From: Nitrospirales bacterium
GTDB taxonomy: Bacteria; Nitrospirota; Nitrospiria; Nitrospirales; UBA8639
Reading direction: 5' to 3'
Length of the DNA: 64,000 nt
Assembly: GCA_029261295.1 (NCBI GenBank)
Contig: JAJDBP010000018.1
Span: 1-64,000 of the forward strand
Shown: positions 62,479 to 64,000 of the stretch, one piece after another
Layout of the letters: every line of letters begins with the position of its first letter
How positions within the stretch are numbered: position 1 is the stretch's first letter
Program-made: the position numbers and the translations under genes
The notes under the pieces: generated by a model
The model's database searches: none
What the model saw: the letters and a program-made list of their open reading frames with translations, nothing else
Told to the model about the DNA's origin: nothing

Positions 62479-64000
62479 GTAAAATTATTGGAATTGATTT
62501 AGGAACGACAAATTCCTGCGTGGCCGTGATGAGTGCTGGAGACCCCAGTGTCATTGCCAACTCAGAAGGTGCACGCACAACCCCATCCGTTGTCGGTATC
62601 ACAGACAAGGACGAACGCTTGATTGGCCAAATTGCCAAACGGCAAGCCATCACCAACCCTGAGAACACGATCTACTCCGTGAAGCGGCTCATGGGGAGAA
62701 AAATTTCTGCCCGTGAAGTTCAAGAAGCTATGAAGCGGCTCCCCTATAAAATTGTGGAGGGCAACAACGGCGATGCCAATGTTCAAATTCGAGGCAAAAG
62801 CTATAGCCCAGCCGAAGTCTCCGCCATGATCCTTCAAAAAATGAAACAAACGGCTGAAGATTATTTGGGAGAAAAAGTCACCGACGCCGTCATTACCGTT
62901 CCGGCATATTTTGACGATAGCCAACGGCAGGCCACTAAAGATGCCGGACAAATCGCTGGGCTCAATGTCCTACGTATTATTAACGAACCCACGGCAGCCT
63001 CTTTGGCCTATGGCCTCGACAAGAAAAAAGATGAGCGGATTGCCGTCTACGATTTAGGGGGTGGAACATTCGATGTATCTATTCTCGAAATTGGTGAAGG
63101 GGTCTTCGAAGTCAAATCCACCAATGGAGATACCTTCTTAGGTGGGGACGACTTTGATCTCCGGGTGATTGATTGGCTCATCGAGGAATTCAAAAAAGAT
63201 CAAGGCATTGATCTCCGAAAAGATAAGATGGCTCTTCAACGACTGAAAGAAGCGGCTGAACGAGCCAAAATTGAATTATCCAGCTCACAAGAAACCGAAA
63301 TTAACTTGCCGTTTATCACGGCTGACGCTAGTGGGCCAAAACATCTTGTGCTCAAACTGTCACGATCCAAGTTCGAACAATTAGTTGACGACTTGATTGA
63401 ACGGTCGATCCAGCCTTGCAAAAAGGCTTTGGCTGATGCGGAAATGACCACGGGCGATATCAACGAAATTGTGTTGGTCGGTGGAATGACCCGCATGCCT
63501 AAAGTCATTGAACGAGTCAAACAGTTTTTTGGAAAAGAACCCCATCGGGGCGTGAATCCTGATGAGGTGGTCGCCATTGGAGCAGCCATTCAAGGTGGCG
63601 TGCTCAAAGGTGACGTCAAAGATGTGTTGTTATTGGATGTCACCCCGCTGTCATTAGGGATTGAAACACTGGGTGGAGTCTTTACTCGACTCATTGAACG
63701 CAATACAACCATTCCAACAAAAAAGAGCCAAGTGTTCTCGACTGCCGCCGACAACCAAACGGCCGTTACCATTCGGGTGTTCCAAGGTGAAAGGGAAATG
63801 GCTAATGATAATAAACTCTTAGGCCAATTTGATTTGGTCGGGCTGCCTCCTGCCCCTCGAGGCATGCCACAAATTGAAGTCACCTTTGATATTGATGCCA
63901 ATGGAATTGTCCATGTGTCCGCCAAAGATATGGCGACTCAAAAGGAACAGTCCATTAAAATCACGGCGTCCAGCGGGTTAAGCAAAGAGGAAGTTGAACG
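62475..64000 (+). CDS. dnaK: Chaperone DnaK, partial (3' cut by window end)
   Basis: The first 508 codons of Hsp70; the rest is past the window edge. Motifs: [62 protein letters not shown], and the substrate-binding start. The ATG overlaps the grpE stop. It works with GrpE and J proteins such as the one at 13351. Confidence 0.98.
   Translation, partial: MSKIIGIDLGTTNSCVAVMSAGDPSVIANSEGARTTPSVVGITDKDERLIGQIAKRQAITNPENTIYSVKRLMGRKISAREVQEAMKRLPYKIVEGNNGDANVQIRGKSYSPAEVSAMILQKMKQTAEDYLGEKVTDAVITVPAYFDDSQRQATKDAGQIAGLNVLRIINEPTAASLAYGLDKKKDERIAVYDLGGGTFDVSILEIGEGVFEVKSTNGDTFLGGDDFDLRVIDWLIEEFKKDQGIDLRKDKMALQRLKEAAERAKIELSSSQETEINLPFITADASGPKHLVLKLSRSKFEQLVDDLIERSIQPCKKALADAEMTTGDINEIVLVGGMTRMPKVIERVKQFFGKEPHRGVNPDEVVAIGAAIQGGVLKGDVKDVLLLDVTPLSLGIETLGGVFTRLIERNTTIPTKKSQVFSTAADNQTAVTIRVFQGEREMANDNKLLGQFDLVGLPPAPRGMPQIEVTFDIDANGIVHVSAKDMATQKEQSIKITASSGLSKEEVE

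Overview
The window reads as ordinary chromosomal DNA of a Gram-negative, diderm bacterium of moderate GC. It has PEP-CTERM, PagL-like, Flp pilin, OmpA-family and beta-barrel envelope proteins, MetH, PAS-rich hybrid kinases and many small lipoproteins. My best guess is a Nitrospirota relative (Nitrospira-like), from overall gene content and protein style. No rRNA, tRNA, CRISPR array, phage or intact transposase is visible.

Layout. 1-2.7 kb: a dispersed-repeat-like palindromic element, a decayed copy of the start of a membrane-protein gene, a PEP-CTERM protein with its own terminator, and the intact membrane protein. 2.7-10 kb: envelope and secreted proteins (VOC protein, two tandem secreted paralogues, PagL-like deacylase, VKOR-thioredoxin fusion, lipid-anchored beta-barrel, DUF4197) plus PdxB. 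10-21.5 kb: TrmL, HEAT protein, RluA-type pseudouridine synthase, J-domain protein, glycosyltransferase, an AT-hook/zinc-ribbon protein behind a sigma54-like promoter, a ferredoxin-reductase-like flavoprotein, FlgM and PilZ regulators, DAHP synthase, and a Fur-family regulator with MerC. 21.8-26.3 kb: OmpA lipoprotein, orphan Flp pilin, then a copper operon (CsoR-CopZ-CopA) with a clear promoter and operator.

26.3-33 kb: a large hybrid histidine kinase, an orphan TonB C-terminus, a clan AA protease, GGCT-like, thioredoxin-like ferredoxin, MoaB and PhzF proteins. 33-39.7 kb: a cluster of three radical SAM enzymes (one DUF512-like, two B12-binding paralogues with CX4CX2C cluster motifs), a degenerate J-like protein and two unknown small proteins; this is the best candidate here for an undescribed system. 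39.8-48.8 kb: MetH, BamE-like and unknown proteins, a TenA/PqqC-like helical protein, and MutT overlapping a short MutY.

48.8-55 kb: a PhcB-like methyltransferase behind a long leader holding a six-codon ORF and two terminator-like hairpins, followed by two sensor kinases on the opposite strand. 55-64 kb: HAD hydrolase, a 36-residue basic protein, then a housekeeping run: valS-nadC-birA-coaX and grpE-dnaK (dnaK is cut by the window end).
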